Below, piece by piece: positions 1 through 8,675 of a DNA stretch of 64,000 nt (its first letter is position 1; each line of letters starts with the position of its first letter). The notes under the pieces were generated by a model, which saw only the letters and a list, made by a program, of their open reading frames with translations, was not told the origin of the DNA and ran no database searches. The translations under genes were made by a program, and so were the position numbers. The DNA comes from Aliidiomarina haloalkalitolerans. GTDB lineage: Bacteria > Pseudomonadota > Gammaproteobacteria > Enterobacterales > Alteromonadaceae. Location of the stretch: the NCBI RefSeq assembly GCF_003987315.1, contig NZ_PIPI01000003.1:124001-188000 (forward strand). Direction: 5' to 3'.

Positions 1-50
1 ATTGTAACAGTGACTTGCTGTCAGTGCGATTCGAAAAATATATCGGCTAG

Positions 51-1409
51 TTAACGAGATTGATGATCAATTGGGTTAAAAACAGCAACCTTATTTTTGC
101 CTTGGCGTTTTGCATCATACATGGCGCGATCAGCTAAACGCGTGAGTTCACTAATCGACTCTGAGTGCAACGGGTAAAACGCGATACCGATACTGGCGGC
201 TAACTCAATTCGCAGGTCTTGCACGTAGATGGTCTCACAAATCGCGTTGCGAACTTTCTCCGCAGCGCGAAGGGCGGCAGGTTCGAGAGCTGCGCGGTCA
301 TAAAAGCCTGGCAAAGCCACTAGAAACTCGTCACCACCAATGCGTCCAATTAGGTCAGATTGGCGCAAAACACGACCAATACGTTTTGCAACTTTGGCTA
401 AAACCTCATCCCCAACCGCATGCCCATGTTGGTCATTTACGGGTTTAAAGAAATCTAAGTCAATAAATAGTAGTGCTAAGTTATAGCCCTCGCGTTGGCT
501 TACTTTGAGTTGATGATCCAGTAAATCAAAAAATAACGAGCGGTTGGGTAACTGTGTCAGAACGTCATAATGCGCTAACTGTTGGATATGCTGTTGCTGA
601 GTCTTTTGGTCAGTAATTTCGCGGGCAATCCCCATGAATTTCTTAATGGTACCGTCGTCATTAAAAATGGGCGATGCATTTGTGGTGTGCCATTGCAAGT
701 TACCGTGGATGTCGCGAATGCGATATTCCAAGCCACTTTGTTTTTGCCGCGTGGAAATTAGTTTTTCCATGAAGTCGTAACAACGCTGTAAGTCGTCGGC
801 AAAAATGAAGTTGTCGAAGGTTTTACCGACCACGTCGTTGAGATGGTGCCCGAGAATATCCTGCCATGTGGGAGATACATAAGTGATTGTGGTGTCTGGA
901 GCAATGGTATAGATAATGTCGTTGGCACTTTCCACGAGCGCTCTAAAATCGGCTTCACTCGCAGCTAATTTAATTTCATTATTTTTTCGTTTAGTGATGT
1001 CCATGGCATAACCATAGAACACGACGCTGCCGTCGGGATTACGCTCGAAAACATCGAAAGCTTCGACCCAGACGATTTCTTGATTTGGTTTGATGACCCG
1101 AAACTCGGCTTGCCAGCCAAGGTTTTCTTTGACTGCGACAGTGGTGCCGGAGAATACATGCGCACGATCATCGGGGTGAATACGACTGATAAGTGTGTCG
1201 CTGTCGGCCATCACGTCTGCAGCATTGAGACCTACAATATCTAAACAGTTGTCGGAAATATATAAAAATTGATAGTCGCCTTCAGCGCTCTGCCGCAACT
1301 GATATACGAAGCAGGGTAAGTGATGGCCAATAGCTTGGAGCAGTCCAAAGTCAAAGGATTGCGGTTTAGCTGATTTCATGTCGTCTAAAAATGCACCCGC
1401 CACGCTCAA
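51..1409 (-). CDS. PAS-PAS-GGDEF diguanylate cyclase
   Basis: Probable cytoplasmic diguanylate cyclase, making cyclic di-GMP from two GTP. Two PAS sensor domains (about residues 25-140 and 150-267; each ends in the usual D-I-T-x-R/Q PAC-like tail) precede a GGDEF domain starting near residue 280. The signature GGDEF is intact at 358-362, and an RxxD product-inhibition site (RQSD, 349-352) lies five residues before it, so an active, feedback-inhibited enzyme is expected. There is no EAL domain and no membrane segment. The start is TTG at 1409, chosen because AGGA lies 4 bases upstream; an ATG at 1379 (residue 11) is the alternative but lacks a good ribosome site. It is monocistronic as far as can be seen. 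The ligand sensed by the PAS domains cannot be told. Confidence 0.93.
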   Translation of the reverse strand: MSVAGAFLDDMKSAKPQSFDFGLLQAIGHHLPCFVYQLRQSAEGDYQFLYISDNCLDIVGLNAADVMADSDTLISRIHPDDRAHVFSGTTVAVKENLGWQAEFRVIKPNQEIVWVEAFDVFERNPDGSVVFYGYAMDITKRKNNEIKLAASEADFRALVESANDIIYTIAPDTTITYVSPTWQDILGHHLNDVVGKTFDNFIFADDLQRCYDFMEKLISTRQKQSGLEYRIRDIHGNLQWHTTNASPIFNDDGTIKKFMGIAREITDQKTQQQHIQQLAHYDVLTQLPNRSLFFDLLDHQLKVSQREGYNLALLFIDLDFFKPVNDQHGHAVGDEVLAKVAKRIGRVLRQSDLIGRIGGDEFLVALPGFYDRAALEPAALRAAEKVRNAICETIYVQDLRIELAASIGIAFYPLHSESISELTRLADRAMYDAKRQGKNKVAVFNPIDHQSR

Positions 1410-1457
1410 CGTTTCCTAGCGAAAAAATATGTCCTCATCTTTTGTAGCATAATCCAT

Positions 1458-1489
1458 AAAAAAAGGAACGCCAGTGTTTGGCGTTCCTT
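1458..1489 (-). terminator. Rho-independent terminator after azoR
   Basis: Perfect 11-bp stem (AAGGAACGCCA at 1463-1473 with its complement at 1479-1489) and a 5-base loop. Read on the minus strand it is followed by a run of T (the A run at 1458-1464), so it ends the azoR transcript before the diguanylate cyclase gene. Confidence 0.85.
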
Positions 1490-1558
1490 ATTAGCAGTGC
1501 TTGGGGGGATGTACTAATGACTTAAGTACGTATTTAATAACCTAAATGGTTCAGTTCG

Positions 1559-2167
1559 TTAGGCGCTCAGTGCTGAGATTTCTGAGCTAGCCGCTTCGAT
1601 AGCGTTATTGCGGGCTTCAGGGCTTAGGTTAACGCCTTCTGCACGAATAATGGTCACGTCAGTCATGCCAAGGAAACCAAGAACAGTCTTTAAATAGCTT
1701 TCTTGATATTCCATTGCCGCCGCTGCGCCTTCTGAATAGATACCGCCACGTGCTGACGCAAGATACACTTTCTTGCCTTTGACTAAACCTTCAGGTCCAG
1801 CTTCCGTATAACGGAAAGTTCGGCCAGCTTGCGCTACGCGGTCTAACCAAGCCTTCAGCTGACTTGGAATCGAGAAGTTATACATTGGCGCACCAATGAC
1901 TACGACGTCAGCGGCAAATAACTCTTCGAGTAAGGTTTCAGTCAGCGCAAGCTCAACTTGTTGCTTTTCTGTTTGCGCATCGGCCTCAGTTCCGCCAGCT
2001 AACAAAATCTCAGCGTCTAAGTGCTGAATTGGAGTCGTGATGAGGTCACGATTGATCACGGTTGCATCTGAGTTCTCTTGCTGTAAGCGGGCAACGATTT
2101 TGTCGCCAAGTTGACGGCTCACTGACTGCTCACCAAATAAACCAGTTTGTAAATGTAAAATGTTCAT
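1559..2167 (-). CDS. azoR: FMN-dependent NADH-azoreductase
   Basis: Flavodoxin-fold quinone/azo reductase of the AzoR family, reducing quinones and azo compounds with NADH. The product is 202 residues, against 201 for E. coli AzoR. The N-terminal MNILHLQTG strand, the conserved APMYNFSIPSQLKAW FMN-binding segment and a late SARGG loop are visible. The start is taken at ATG 2167, 14 codons inside the longest frame, because GAGGTG lies just upstream and the protein then begins exactly at the family's first beta strand. It is divergent from a LysR regulator gene, a typical arrangement in which the regulator controls the reductase in response to quinone or electrophile stress. Confidence 0.93.
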   Translation of the reverse strand: MNILHLQTGLFGEQSVSRQLGDKIVARLQQENSDATVINRDLITTPIQHLDAEILLAGGTEADAQTEKQQVELALTETLLEELFAADVVVIGAPMYNFSIPSQLKAWLDRVAQAGRTFRYTEAGPEGLVKGKKVYLASARGGIYSEGAAAAMEYQESYLKTVLGFLGMTDVTIIRAEGVNLSPEARNNAIEAASSEISALSA

Positions 2168-2217
2168 ACTGCACCTCAGGGGGGTAGTGATTAAATTTTG
2201 ATGGTGCAATTTTAAAT

Positions 2218-2276
2218 CTGTTCCATAATCATGACTAGATAGCTAAAATGAAAACTGCTGTTCCAAAAATGGAACA
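2218..2276. promoter_or_regulatory. Candidate LysR-regulator operator
   Basis: The octamer CTGTTCCA occurs at 2218-2225 and again at 2258-2265, exactly 40 bp (about four helical turns) apart. The second copy is half of a perfect palindrome, TGTTCC-N6-GGAACA (2259-2276). This layout between azoR and the divergent lysR gene fits a LysR-type recognition site plus activation site. Which protein binds is inferred from position only. Confidence 0.5.
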
Positions 2277-2306
2277 ATAGTCAGTCTCTCCCAAGAGCGA
2301 GGTGTT

Positions 2307-3239
2307 ATGAAAGACATTACTAATTTGGCGCTTTTTGCCCACGTAATTGAAGCAGGCAGTTTTAGCGAAGCCGCGCGACAATTGCAAATGCCGAAGTCGA
2401 CTCTTAGTCGTCGTATTTCGGACCTCGAAGAAGAGCTGGGTGTTCGACTGATTAACCGAACGACGCGCAAACTATACCTAACTGATGTGGGTCGCGAGTT
2501 TTTGGTGCATTGTCAAACCGTAGTGGCCGCTGCGTCTGCTGCGGAGCAAGTGACCCAGTTTGTGCAGGAAAAGCCGCGTGGCAAGGTGCGTATCAGCAGT
2601 CCATATGCCATTAGCCAATCGCTGTTGGCGCAGATATTGCCCGAGTTTATGGCGCGTTACCCAGACGTTTCACTTGATCTAGTCATGACCAACAAACCGG
2701 TTAACTTGATTGAGGAGCAGGTTGATATTGCCTTGCGCGTGCGCGCAGAAATTGAAGAGTCGTCGTTGATTGCGCGGGAGTTACTGCCATCTGCCAATGC
2801 CTTATTTGCAAGCCCAGAGTTGGTCGAACGGCTTGGTGCCCCAGAACACCCGACTGATTTAATGAACTGGCCAGCGTTATCGCTGCACTATTCGTCAGGC
2901 CGCTATTTATGGCAATTTACGAGTGCGACCAATGAAAGCCTCTCGCTGAGCTATCAGCCTCGTTTGATTACCGACGACATGGCCATGCTGCGCGAAGCTG
3001 CTCGTGCGGGGCAGGGCGTGGTTTCATTGCCCACGTACTTATGCCATGAGTACGAAGAGCTTGGTTACATTCAGCGTGTGTTGCCAGCGTGGAAACTACC
3101 TGTCGGTAAACTTCATATGGTGTATCCGTATCGTCGTGGCTTGCTTCCGGCGGTACGGGTATTAATCGACTTTCTGTTGGCAGAAATGCCGCGGGCAGCG
3201 GGTATTGCAGGGATTGGTCGGGAAATTGAAAGGTTGTGA
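2307..3239 (+). CDS. LysR-family transcriptional regulator
   Basis: LysR-type regulator of 310 residues. The N-terminal winged helix-turn-helix (about residues 3-62) has the usual FSEAARQL...KSTLSRRISDLEEELG recognition helices, and the effector-binding domain spans about 90-295. It belongs to the subgroup typified by PA14/AaeR-like regulators with the segment RGKVRISSP after the linker. Divergence from azoR, with a two-copy TGTTCC element between them, suggests control of azoR and of itself. The effector is unknown. The ATG start follows GAGCGAGG about 10 bases upstream and fits the family start. Confidence 0.9.
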   Translation: MKDITNLALFAHVIEAGSFSEAARQLQMPKSTLSRRISDLEEELGVRLINRTTRKLYLTDVGREFLVHCQTVVAAASAAEQVTQFVQEKPRGKVRISSPYAISQSLLAQILPEFMARYPDVSLDLVMTNKPVNLIEEQVDIALRVRAEIEESSLIARELLPSANALFASPELVERLGAPEHPTDLMNWPALSLHYSSGRYLWQFTSATNESLSLSYQPRLITDDMAMLREAARAGQGVVSLPTYLCHEYEELGYIQRVLPAWKLPVGKLHMVYPYRRGLLPAVRVLIDFLLAEMPRAAGIAGIGREIERL

Positions 3240-3282
3240 GCGGCGCAAAATGACCACTCACACCTTTCCGAAAAGCAGGTTC

Positions 3283-3759
3283 TTATAGGTGCTTGAGTAC
3301 GTGCTCAGCACTACTGACGTCAAATTGCTTCTCAGCTTCAACGAAGACGTGTTCAACTTTGCCGTCACGAATGATCATGGCAAAACGCTGGCTACGTACA
3401 CCACCGAATGCACCGGTATCCATGCTTAATCCAAGCTCTTTGACCCACGCGCCGTCGCCGTCTGACAACATCGTCACTTTGCCAGTTGCGCCTTGCTCTT
3501 TGCCCCAAGCGGCCATGACGAATGCATCGTTGACAGCAAGACAATAGATACCGCTAACACCCTTTTCTTTGAATTTGTCGGCGTGCTCAATATAGCCAGG
3601 TAAATGCTGCTCAGAACAGGTTGGGGTAAAAGCGCCAGGTACCGCAAATAGAACATGTAAGCCTTGCTTAAACTGCTCAGCTGGATTGACTTGGTCCATG
3701 CCGATTTGACCTTTTGTGGTGAGGTTACCCGCCGGAACTGCTTGTTGTGCTTTAATCAT
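3283..3759 (-). CDS. Prx5-type peroxiredoxin
   Basis: Thiol peroxidase of the peroxiredoxin-5 family, detoxifying H2O2 and organic hydroperoxides in the cytoplasm. The 158-residue protein carries the catalytic P-G-A-F-T-P-T-C motif with peroxidatic Cys48, a second Cys73 (IYCLAVND), and the late conserved Arg of the GGVRSQRFAM segment. There is no fused glutaredoxin domain, so an external thiol donor is needed. The ribosome site AAAGGA lies 7 bases before ATG. It is convergent with the lysR gene. Its promoter region carries a 10-bp tandem repeat. Confidence 0.92.
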   Translation of the reverse strand: MIKAQQAVPAGNLTTKGQIGMDQVNPAEQFKQGLHVLFAVPGAFTPTCSEQHLPGYIEHADKFKEKGVSGIYCLAVNDAFVMAAWGKEQGATGKVTMLSDGDGAWVKELGLSMDTGAFGGVRSQRFAMIIRDGKVEHVFVEAEKQFDVSSAEHVLKHL

Positions 3760-3790
3760 AATCGAATCCTTTGGTGAGTTGTTCTAGTAA

Positions 3791-3810
3791 GTGTAGCAAA
3801 GTGTAGCAAA
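3791..3810. repeat. 10-bp tandem repeat upstream of peroxiredoxin gene
   Basis: GTGTAGCAAA occurs twice head to tail, about 30 bases before the peroxiredoxin start codon. It may be a regulator half-site pair or simple slippage; nothing more can be said from sequence. Confidence 0.6.
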
Positions 3811-3827
3811 TCGAGCCGGTTCGCGAG

Positions 3828-4745
3828 TTAATTTGAATCTTTCTGCCACACGAGTTCGGCTAATTGCTCGAGATATTCTTTATCGCCCGGGTGGTTCTGA
3901 AACCAACGGTCGAGGTTGGCTAAGAAACGTGGGTCACGACGAATTTGATCAATATGTTGGTTAATCGCTGCCGTTATTTGTTGGCCCCAAGCATTGTTGG
4001 TGCAGCCGATTGCACCGAGTACATGCGTGCCGGCGGTCTCTTTAATTTCAATAAATTCTAGCTGTGTGCCGCCAAGCTCGAGATCGACTTGGTGCAGAAT
4101 TTGATAGTCAATAGTGTAGTCAATACGGTTGCTTTTGATCATCTCTAAAATCGCGAGGGTCGCGTTTTCACCGGTGTGCACCAGCCGATAGCCGCCCACC
4201 GCAGACTGCGACTCGAGAATCGTTTGCAGCGCTGGATAACGGCGGCCAGCCGGGTAACCAAAGCGCCATGAATCGTCAGCAACTAATTGGGTCAGCGCAA
4301 TTGGATTACCATAGCGAGCTTTCATAAGCGCGGCATTGGCTTTCGTGGTAATCACGCCGTGTGGATAATAGAAATGGGTCGGCTCAGAGAAAACCGCGTT
4401 GCCTGACTCAGGCCGATAAATCATGCATGGAAAACATTGATTACGCTCGTCGAATTGTTGAGTGATGCGAGTCTGCGGATAAACGGTTCGAGTTTTAGTG
4501 TAGTCAGGAAGGTGCTCGTCAACGACGTCCATAAGGACATCACAAATACCTTCGTTGCGAAACTGCCCAGAAACGATATGAAACGGAGGCGCTGTGTTGA
4601 TCACCCACGGCAACGCTCGGTCAGTACCGTCGTCAACTTGGCTATGGAGCACTGCAATTGTCAGTGCAGAAAATACGAGTGAGAGCACAATCAGCCTACC
4701 TGTGGTTGAGCAACAAACTTCCAGCTGCAAAATTCCATCTTGCAT
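3828..4745 (-). CDS. Periplasmic solute-binding-like protein
   Basis: A 305-residue exported protein resembling type-2 periplasmic binding proteins (SBP_bac_3-like; the TIGR02285 group of uncharacterised proteobacterial proteins is the closest family I recall). A signal-anchor-like hydrophobic stretch (about residues 17-34) is followed by a strand-rich domain with WVINTAPPFHI, then a second lobe and a C-terminal helix FLANLDRWFQ typical of amino-acid-binding-protein relatives. No transporter permease or ATPase gene is adjacent, so it may be an orphan sensor or binding protein. ATG 4745 is preferred to an upstream TTG (4754) because GAGG lies upstream, though the spacing is short. Confidence 0.6.
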   Translation of the reverse strand: MQDGILQLEVCCSTTGRLIVLSLVFSALTIAVLHSQVDDGTDRALPWVINTAPPFHIVSGQFRNEGICDVLMDVVDEHLPDYTKTRTVYPQTRITQQFDERNQCFPCMIYRPESGNAVFSEPTHFYYPHGVITTKANAALMKARYGNPIALTQLVADDSWRFGYPAGRRYPALQTILESQSAVGGYRLVHTGENATLAILEMIKSNRIDYTIDYQILHQVDLELGGTQLEFIEIKETAGTHVLGAIGCTNNAWGQQITAAINQHIDQIRRDPRFLANLDRWFQNHPGDKEYLEQLAELVWQKDSN

Positions 4746-4941
4746 TGGCCTCAAAAGGAGTGAAGATGTACTTCTTTATGAGGTATATCTCATTATGGAT
4801 GAGAACAACGATGATTAACAATCACGAAGGCTGAAATTTAAACTATTTTTGATCATCAACCATGGTGAGGCAGGTGCTCATTGTTGCAATTTGGGGTACT
4901 CTTGTTTGACAAGGAAACACTATAAAAATAAAAGGGTCATT

Positions 4942-5496
4942 ATGACAGACACTCAGTCTTGGCAAAACGTTGCGAGAAATTACATTTGGTATTTGCGCTT
5001 CGATAAAACAGTTTTAATCGCTTTGTTGTTTGTTTTCGTGGTTATTGCATGGTTTATCGACGCTATCCCGCAGTGGGTGAGTTATGTGAGCGCGGCTGTG
5101 CTCCTGGTTTTATGGGTAATCTTAGTGTTTCTTTGGGCGCCGATTCGTTATCGCGTGACCCGTTACTTGCTTGCCGATGACCGTGTTCACTTTCAATTAG
5201 GTGCGTGGTGGTGGCGGGAAACCTCGGTGACCCATAATCGTTTGCAGCACATCGAAATTCAACAAGGCCCGATCGAGCGTTTGCTCGGAATCTCACGACT
5301 GATTCTCTATACCGCAGGCGGCACAGGCGCCGATTTAGTGATCCCCGGATTACCCATGGACGACAGCGAAGCGATTCGCAATCAATTACTGCAAGACATT
5401 GCGCAAGAAGAAATTAGCGATGAGGCTATTACCAGTGCCGCCCTGACCAGTTCTGCAGAACCGCAAGCCGAAGCTGAGGAACGTCGGCATGACTAA
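4942..5496 (+). CDS. PH-domain membrane protein, YdbS-like
   Basis: Small membrane protein of 184 residues with two adjacent transmembrane helices (about 21-60) followed by a bacterial PH domain of the YdbS/DUF304 type (about 70-150; segment YRVTRYLLADDRVHF...GTGADLVIPGL). The start ATG 4942 has AAGGG 6 bases upstream. The reading frame is open further 5' (to 4849), but that part lacks a ribosome site. A TTGACA hexamer at 4906-4911 may be its -35 box. It overlaps the next PH-domain gene by 8 bases, so the two are translated together. In Bacillus such a pair (ydbS/ydbT) is linked to envelope stress and antimicrobial peptide resistance; the role here is inferred. Confidence 0.8.
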   Translation: MTDTQSWQNVARNYIWYLRFDKTVLIALLFVFVVIAWFIDAIPQWVSYVSAAVLLVLWVILVFLWAPIRYRVTRYLLADDRVHFQLGAWWWRETSVTHNRLQHIEIQQGPIERLLGISRLILYTAGGTGADLVIPGLPMDDSEAIRNQLLQDIAQEEISDEAITSAALTSSAEPQAEAEERRHD

Positions 5497-6925
5497 CCCA
5501 GCACAAGGTTGGAACCGCTTGCCATTAATTGCTTTATTGGCGTTTTTAATCAGTAGCATTCGCATTTTTGTGCGCTTTTTGTACCAAGCGGTGCCAGCAT
5601 TAGTCGGGGTTTATTTTGCCCTGCGTAATCATCTCCAGTTTGTGCCCTATGTCATAGCTGGTTTATTGACCATTTTGTTAATCGCCACGTTTTTGCGTTA
5701 TCGGCGTTTTCTGTGGCAATTCGATGACCAGCGGATTCGTGTCAAGCAAGGGGTATTTAAAGTCACTGAGCTGAACCTTGGGTATGAGCGCATTCAACAG
5801 GCAGATATTCGCCAACCGTTTTGGCTTAAGCCTTTTAACTTAACGGTTCTAAGCTTACAAAGCGCCGGAAGTAAAGGCAAAGAAGTTGAAATCCCAGCCC
5901 TGTCAGCGGCCTTATCGACTGACTTGCAACAGCGCGTGTTGGCCAAATCTCAAGAGGCCAGTGTGGCCGACCAGTCGAGCGCAGAAGTCAGCGATGTGAC
6001 GCATGACTTTGAGCTGCAATTGCCCACAAGCGAAGTTTGGCGCATTGGTTCCATGCAGAATATATTCATTATGATCAGTGCCTTAGTGGCATTCATTTTC
6101 GCCAATCAAACCATGACCAACTACATCACTGAGCAATTTGAGCTTTGGTTGGCCGGGTTTGAATCACAGTTTCAAGCACTCCTTGTCGGGACAGCGTTGG
6201 CGTTGGCATTTTTCGCCACTATTCTGATACTGACCACACTGTATTACTTCAATTTGTTCTATGGCTACCATCTCGTCCGCCAAGGTGACCGCGTGCATTA
6301 TCAAGCTGGTTTGCTGAGTAAACTCTCCCGCAGCTTCCGGATGCCGAAATTACAATTGGTGGAAATGCGTCAAGGCTTAGTCGGTCGCTTATTGCAACGC
6401 TGGAGCGTGCGGATTCTGCAGGCAGGAGCAAACCATGAAAAAGCCGAAGGGCGCTTTACAGTGCCGATTCTAACGTCGTCACGGTTACAGGCACTGACCA
6501 CTGACTTGCAGTTCACCACTGCAGCTTGGCGGCGGGTGCATGGCGCTTTTGTCGTTCGTTACTGGTTAATTATCGGTGTAGCCATGGGCTTGATTTTTGA
6601 GCCGTTGGCCGGTGCTATCAGTGCGGTCGTGGTGTTAGTTTGGCGTTGGGTGTGGTGGCGTCGATTTGGCTGGCATGTCGATGATCAGTGGCTGGTTGTG
6701 CGCACCGCTTGGATCGGACAACGTCAACGGTGGGTGCCGGCCGCGAAAATGCAGCGCGTCAGTATTCAGCAGTCGCCTTGGCAACGATTGTTTGGTTGTT
6801 GTCAGCTGCGTGCTGATACCGCCGGTGGCAGCTTGACTATTCCTTGGTTGCAGCGTGATGCGGCAGAAGCACTGAAAGCACAATTGTTAGAGCTCACAGC
6901 TAGCAACCATAAGCGCTGGATGTAA
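5489..6925 (+). CDS. Multi-PH-domain membrane protein, YdbT-like
   Basis: Integral membrane protein of 478 residues with paired transmembrane segments near 15-70, 190-255 and 355-390. They alternate with three bacterial PH domains (DUF304), each showing the RIQQADI/LQLVEMRQ/MQRVSIQQ type strand followed by a G-R-L-L/F and a T-A-G-G-type turn. This architecture is that of Bacillus YdbT. It overlaps the 3' end of the YdbS-like gene, so the products probably form one complex. It is convergent with fpr, with only 15 bases between. Confidence 0.8.
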   Translation: MTNPAQGWNRLPLIALLAFLISSIRIFVRFLYQAVPALVGVYFALRNHLQFVPYVIAGLLTILLIATFLRYRRFLWQFDDQRIRVKQGVFKVTELNLGYERIQQADIRQPFWLKPFNLTVLSLQSAGSKGKEVEIPALSAALSTDLQQRVLAKSQEASVADQSSAEVSDVTHDFELQLPTSEVWRIGSMQNIFIMISALVAFIFANQTMTNYITEQFELWLAGFESQFQALLVGTALALAFFATILILTTLYYFNLFYGYHLVRQGDRVHYQAGLLSKLSRSFRMPKLQLVEMRQGLVGRLLQRWSVRILQAGANHEKAEGRFTVPILTSSRLQALTTDLQFTTAAWRRVHGAFVVRYWLIIGVAMGLIFEPLAGAISAVVVLVWRWVWWRRFGWHVDDQWLVVRTAWIGQRQRWVPAAKMQRVSIQQSPWQRLFGCCQLRADTAGGSLTIPWLQRDAAEALKAQLLELTASNHKRWM

Positions 6926-6940
6926 GTCACGTTCAGCGCG

Positions 6941-7684
6941 CTATTTCCAGTATTGCTCAACGGTGACATTGCCAGGCTTACGCCGCAGGTTTTTGTCGAG
7001 ACCTTTTTCTAACAAGGCAGCTTTGGCATCGAGGATCATTTCTGGGTTACCGCAGAGCATGACTTGAGCGTTAGAGTCCAAGGTACCGCCCACTTTCGCC
7101 TCGAGCTCGCCGCTGCGAATTAATTGTGGAATACGTTGCTGCAGTGCTCCTGAGCAAGTCTCGCGGGTGACTACAGGTTGATAAATCAGTTGCCCCGGGT
7201 GCTCGAGTTGCCATTGTTGAATGAGTTCTTGGTAGCATAGGTCGTGGCGATAACGAACACCATGCACAAGGTAAATCGTTTTGAATCGTTGCCATGGTAT
7301 TTCGGTGCCAAGCATCGACAAATAAGGGCCGATTCCGGTACCTGTGCTGACTAACCAGAGCGTTTCGCCCTCAGGGATTTCGCTGAGTATAAAGAAACCG
7401 GAAGGTGGCTGACTGACTTCAACGGTATCGCCCGGTATGAGCAAGTCGAGGCGCGGCGAAAGCGCACCGGTTGGTACGCTCGTGATCAGAAAATCAAGCA
7501 CTGGGTCACTTGGGCTATTGACCAAGGAATAGGCGCGTTGCAGTCGCTTTTCGGCACCAGGCAAACCGAGGCGGACAAATTGGCCGGCGACGAAGTCAAA
7601 CGGTGGTGCCTCGACACGCAAACTAAAAAGTTGGTCGTTCCAGCGTTTGTTCTCAATCACGGTACCGGTAAGCCATTGTGCCAT
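6941..7684 (-). CDS. fpr: Ferredoxin--NADP(+) reductase
   Basis: FAD enzyme moving electrons between NADPH and ferredoxin or flavodoxin. It is 247 residues long, like E. coli Fpr (248). An FAD-binding barrel (1-95) contains the RAYSLVNSP flavin motif, followed by the NADP-binding lobe with GTGIGPYLSML and a CGNPEM segment. It ends in the aromatic tail VEQYWK, typical of subclass-I bacterial FPRs, whose terminal Trp stacks near the flavin. It serves oxidative-stress and Fe-S metabolism. It is divergent from the alpha/beta hydrolase gene. Confidence 0.94.
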   Translation of the reverse strand: MAQWLTGTVIENKRWNDQLFSLRVEAPPFDFVAGQFVRLGLPGAEKRLQRAYSLVNSPSDPVLDFLITSVPTGALSPRLDLLIPGDTVEVSQPPSGFFILSEIPEGETLWLVSTGTGIGPYLSMLGTEIPWQRFKTIYLVHGVRYRHDLCYQELIQQWQLEHPGQLIYQPVVTRETCSGALQQRIPQLIRSGELEAKVGGTLDSNAQVMLCGNPEMILDAKAALLEKGLDKNLRRKPGNVTVEQYWK

Positions 7685-7775
7685 GAGTTTCTCCTCGGGC
7701 AGCCAATTTCAGGGTATGTGCGTATAATGAGTGGTTTCGAAAATTTTTCAACCGATAGAATGTAGGGATTTAAGC

Positions 7776-8675
7776 GTGGAAGTGATTGGTGGTATCGAAT
7801 GGTTACGCTGGCAATATCGCACGCCAGAGGGATTCTTGTTAACTGGACTCCGGACGGTTCCGCGCGGTCTACCTGTGCTGCATTTTATTCACGGCAATAG
7901 TTACTCAGGCCTGACCTATTTGCCACTTTGGCAAGAACTCGCAAACGATTACGATATATTTCTACATGATGCTCAAGGCCATGGCGACAGTGAGCACGGT
8001 GGTCGCTTTGTCGGTTGGCAGCGTAGCTCAGAATTGGCAGAAACGGTCTGGCGTCAGTTTCGTCCAGAGTACGAATCAGTTCTGAAAATAGGCGTTGGGC
8101 ATAGTTTTGGCGGTATTCTGACAAGCTTATATGGCGCACGCGACTCACAAGCATTTGACCGAATTTTGTTGCTTGACCCGATTCTGTTTCCCCGTCACTT
8201 ATTGCGTTGGGCAACGTCATTGCGCTTAACCGGGCTTTATCGTTTTAACCCGTATGCTCGCAAAGCAAAAAAGCGGCGAGCTGAATGGGTCAATGCCGAT
8301 GCGGCTTTTGCTAGCCTGCAAAACCGCGGCATGTTCCGGGGCTGGACGGACGAAGCTCTGCGCGCTTATGTTGAGCATGCCATGACCGCCAATCAGCAAG
8401 GTCTATGGCAACTGAAATGTGCGCCGGAGCGCGAAGCTGAGATTTTTAGTAGTTATGCCACTAATTTGTGGCAGGAACTCCCCGCACTCGAAGTTCCGAC
8501 GCAAATACTAGTTGGCGATAGCACGTACCCGTTTGTTCACCAAGCGCTGGAACAGTGGCAGCAATTCGCCCCGCATTTGCCAATTACGCAAACGCAGGGC
8601 GGGCATTGCTTTATGCAGGAGCGGCCGGCGGATGTCGCCAACCAAGTCCGCTCGTTGTTGGAGCTAAAGCTCTAA
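7776..8675 (+). CDS. Alpha/beta hydrolase
   Basis: Alpha/beta-hydrolase-fold enzyme (299 residues) of unknown substrate. The nucleophile elbow GHSFGG, an oxyanion loop FIHGNSYSG, a late acid residue in VGDSTYPF and a C-terminal GGHCF histidine make a complete Ser-Asp-His triad. It is cytoplasmic, with no signal peptide. GTG 7776 is preferred because AGGGA precedes it by 7 bases; the frame extends upstream to a GTG at 7731, but that lies only a few bases after a TATAAT box (7723-7728) and would be at or near the transcript start. The 3' end overlaps the convergent M48 protease gene by 12 bases. Confidence 0.82.
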   Translation: MEVIGGIEWLRWQYRTPEGFLLTGLRTVPRGLPVLHFIHGNSYSGLTYLPLWQELANDYDIFLHDAQGHGDSEHGGRFVGWQRSSELAETVWRQFRPEYESVLKIGVGHSFGGILTSLYGARDSQAFDRILLLDPILFPRHLLRWATSLRLTGLYRFNPYARKAKKRRAEWVNADAAFASLQNRGMFRGWTDEALRAYVEHAMTANQQGLWQLKCAPEREAEIFSSYATNLWQELPALEVPTQILVGDSTYPFVHQALEQWQQFAPHLPITQTQGGHCFMQERPADVANQVRSLLELKL

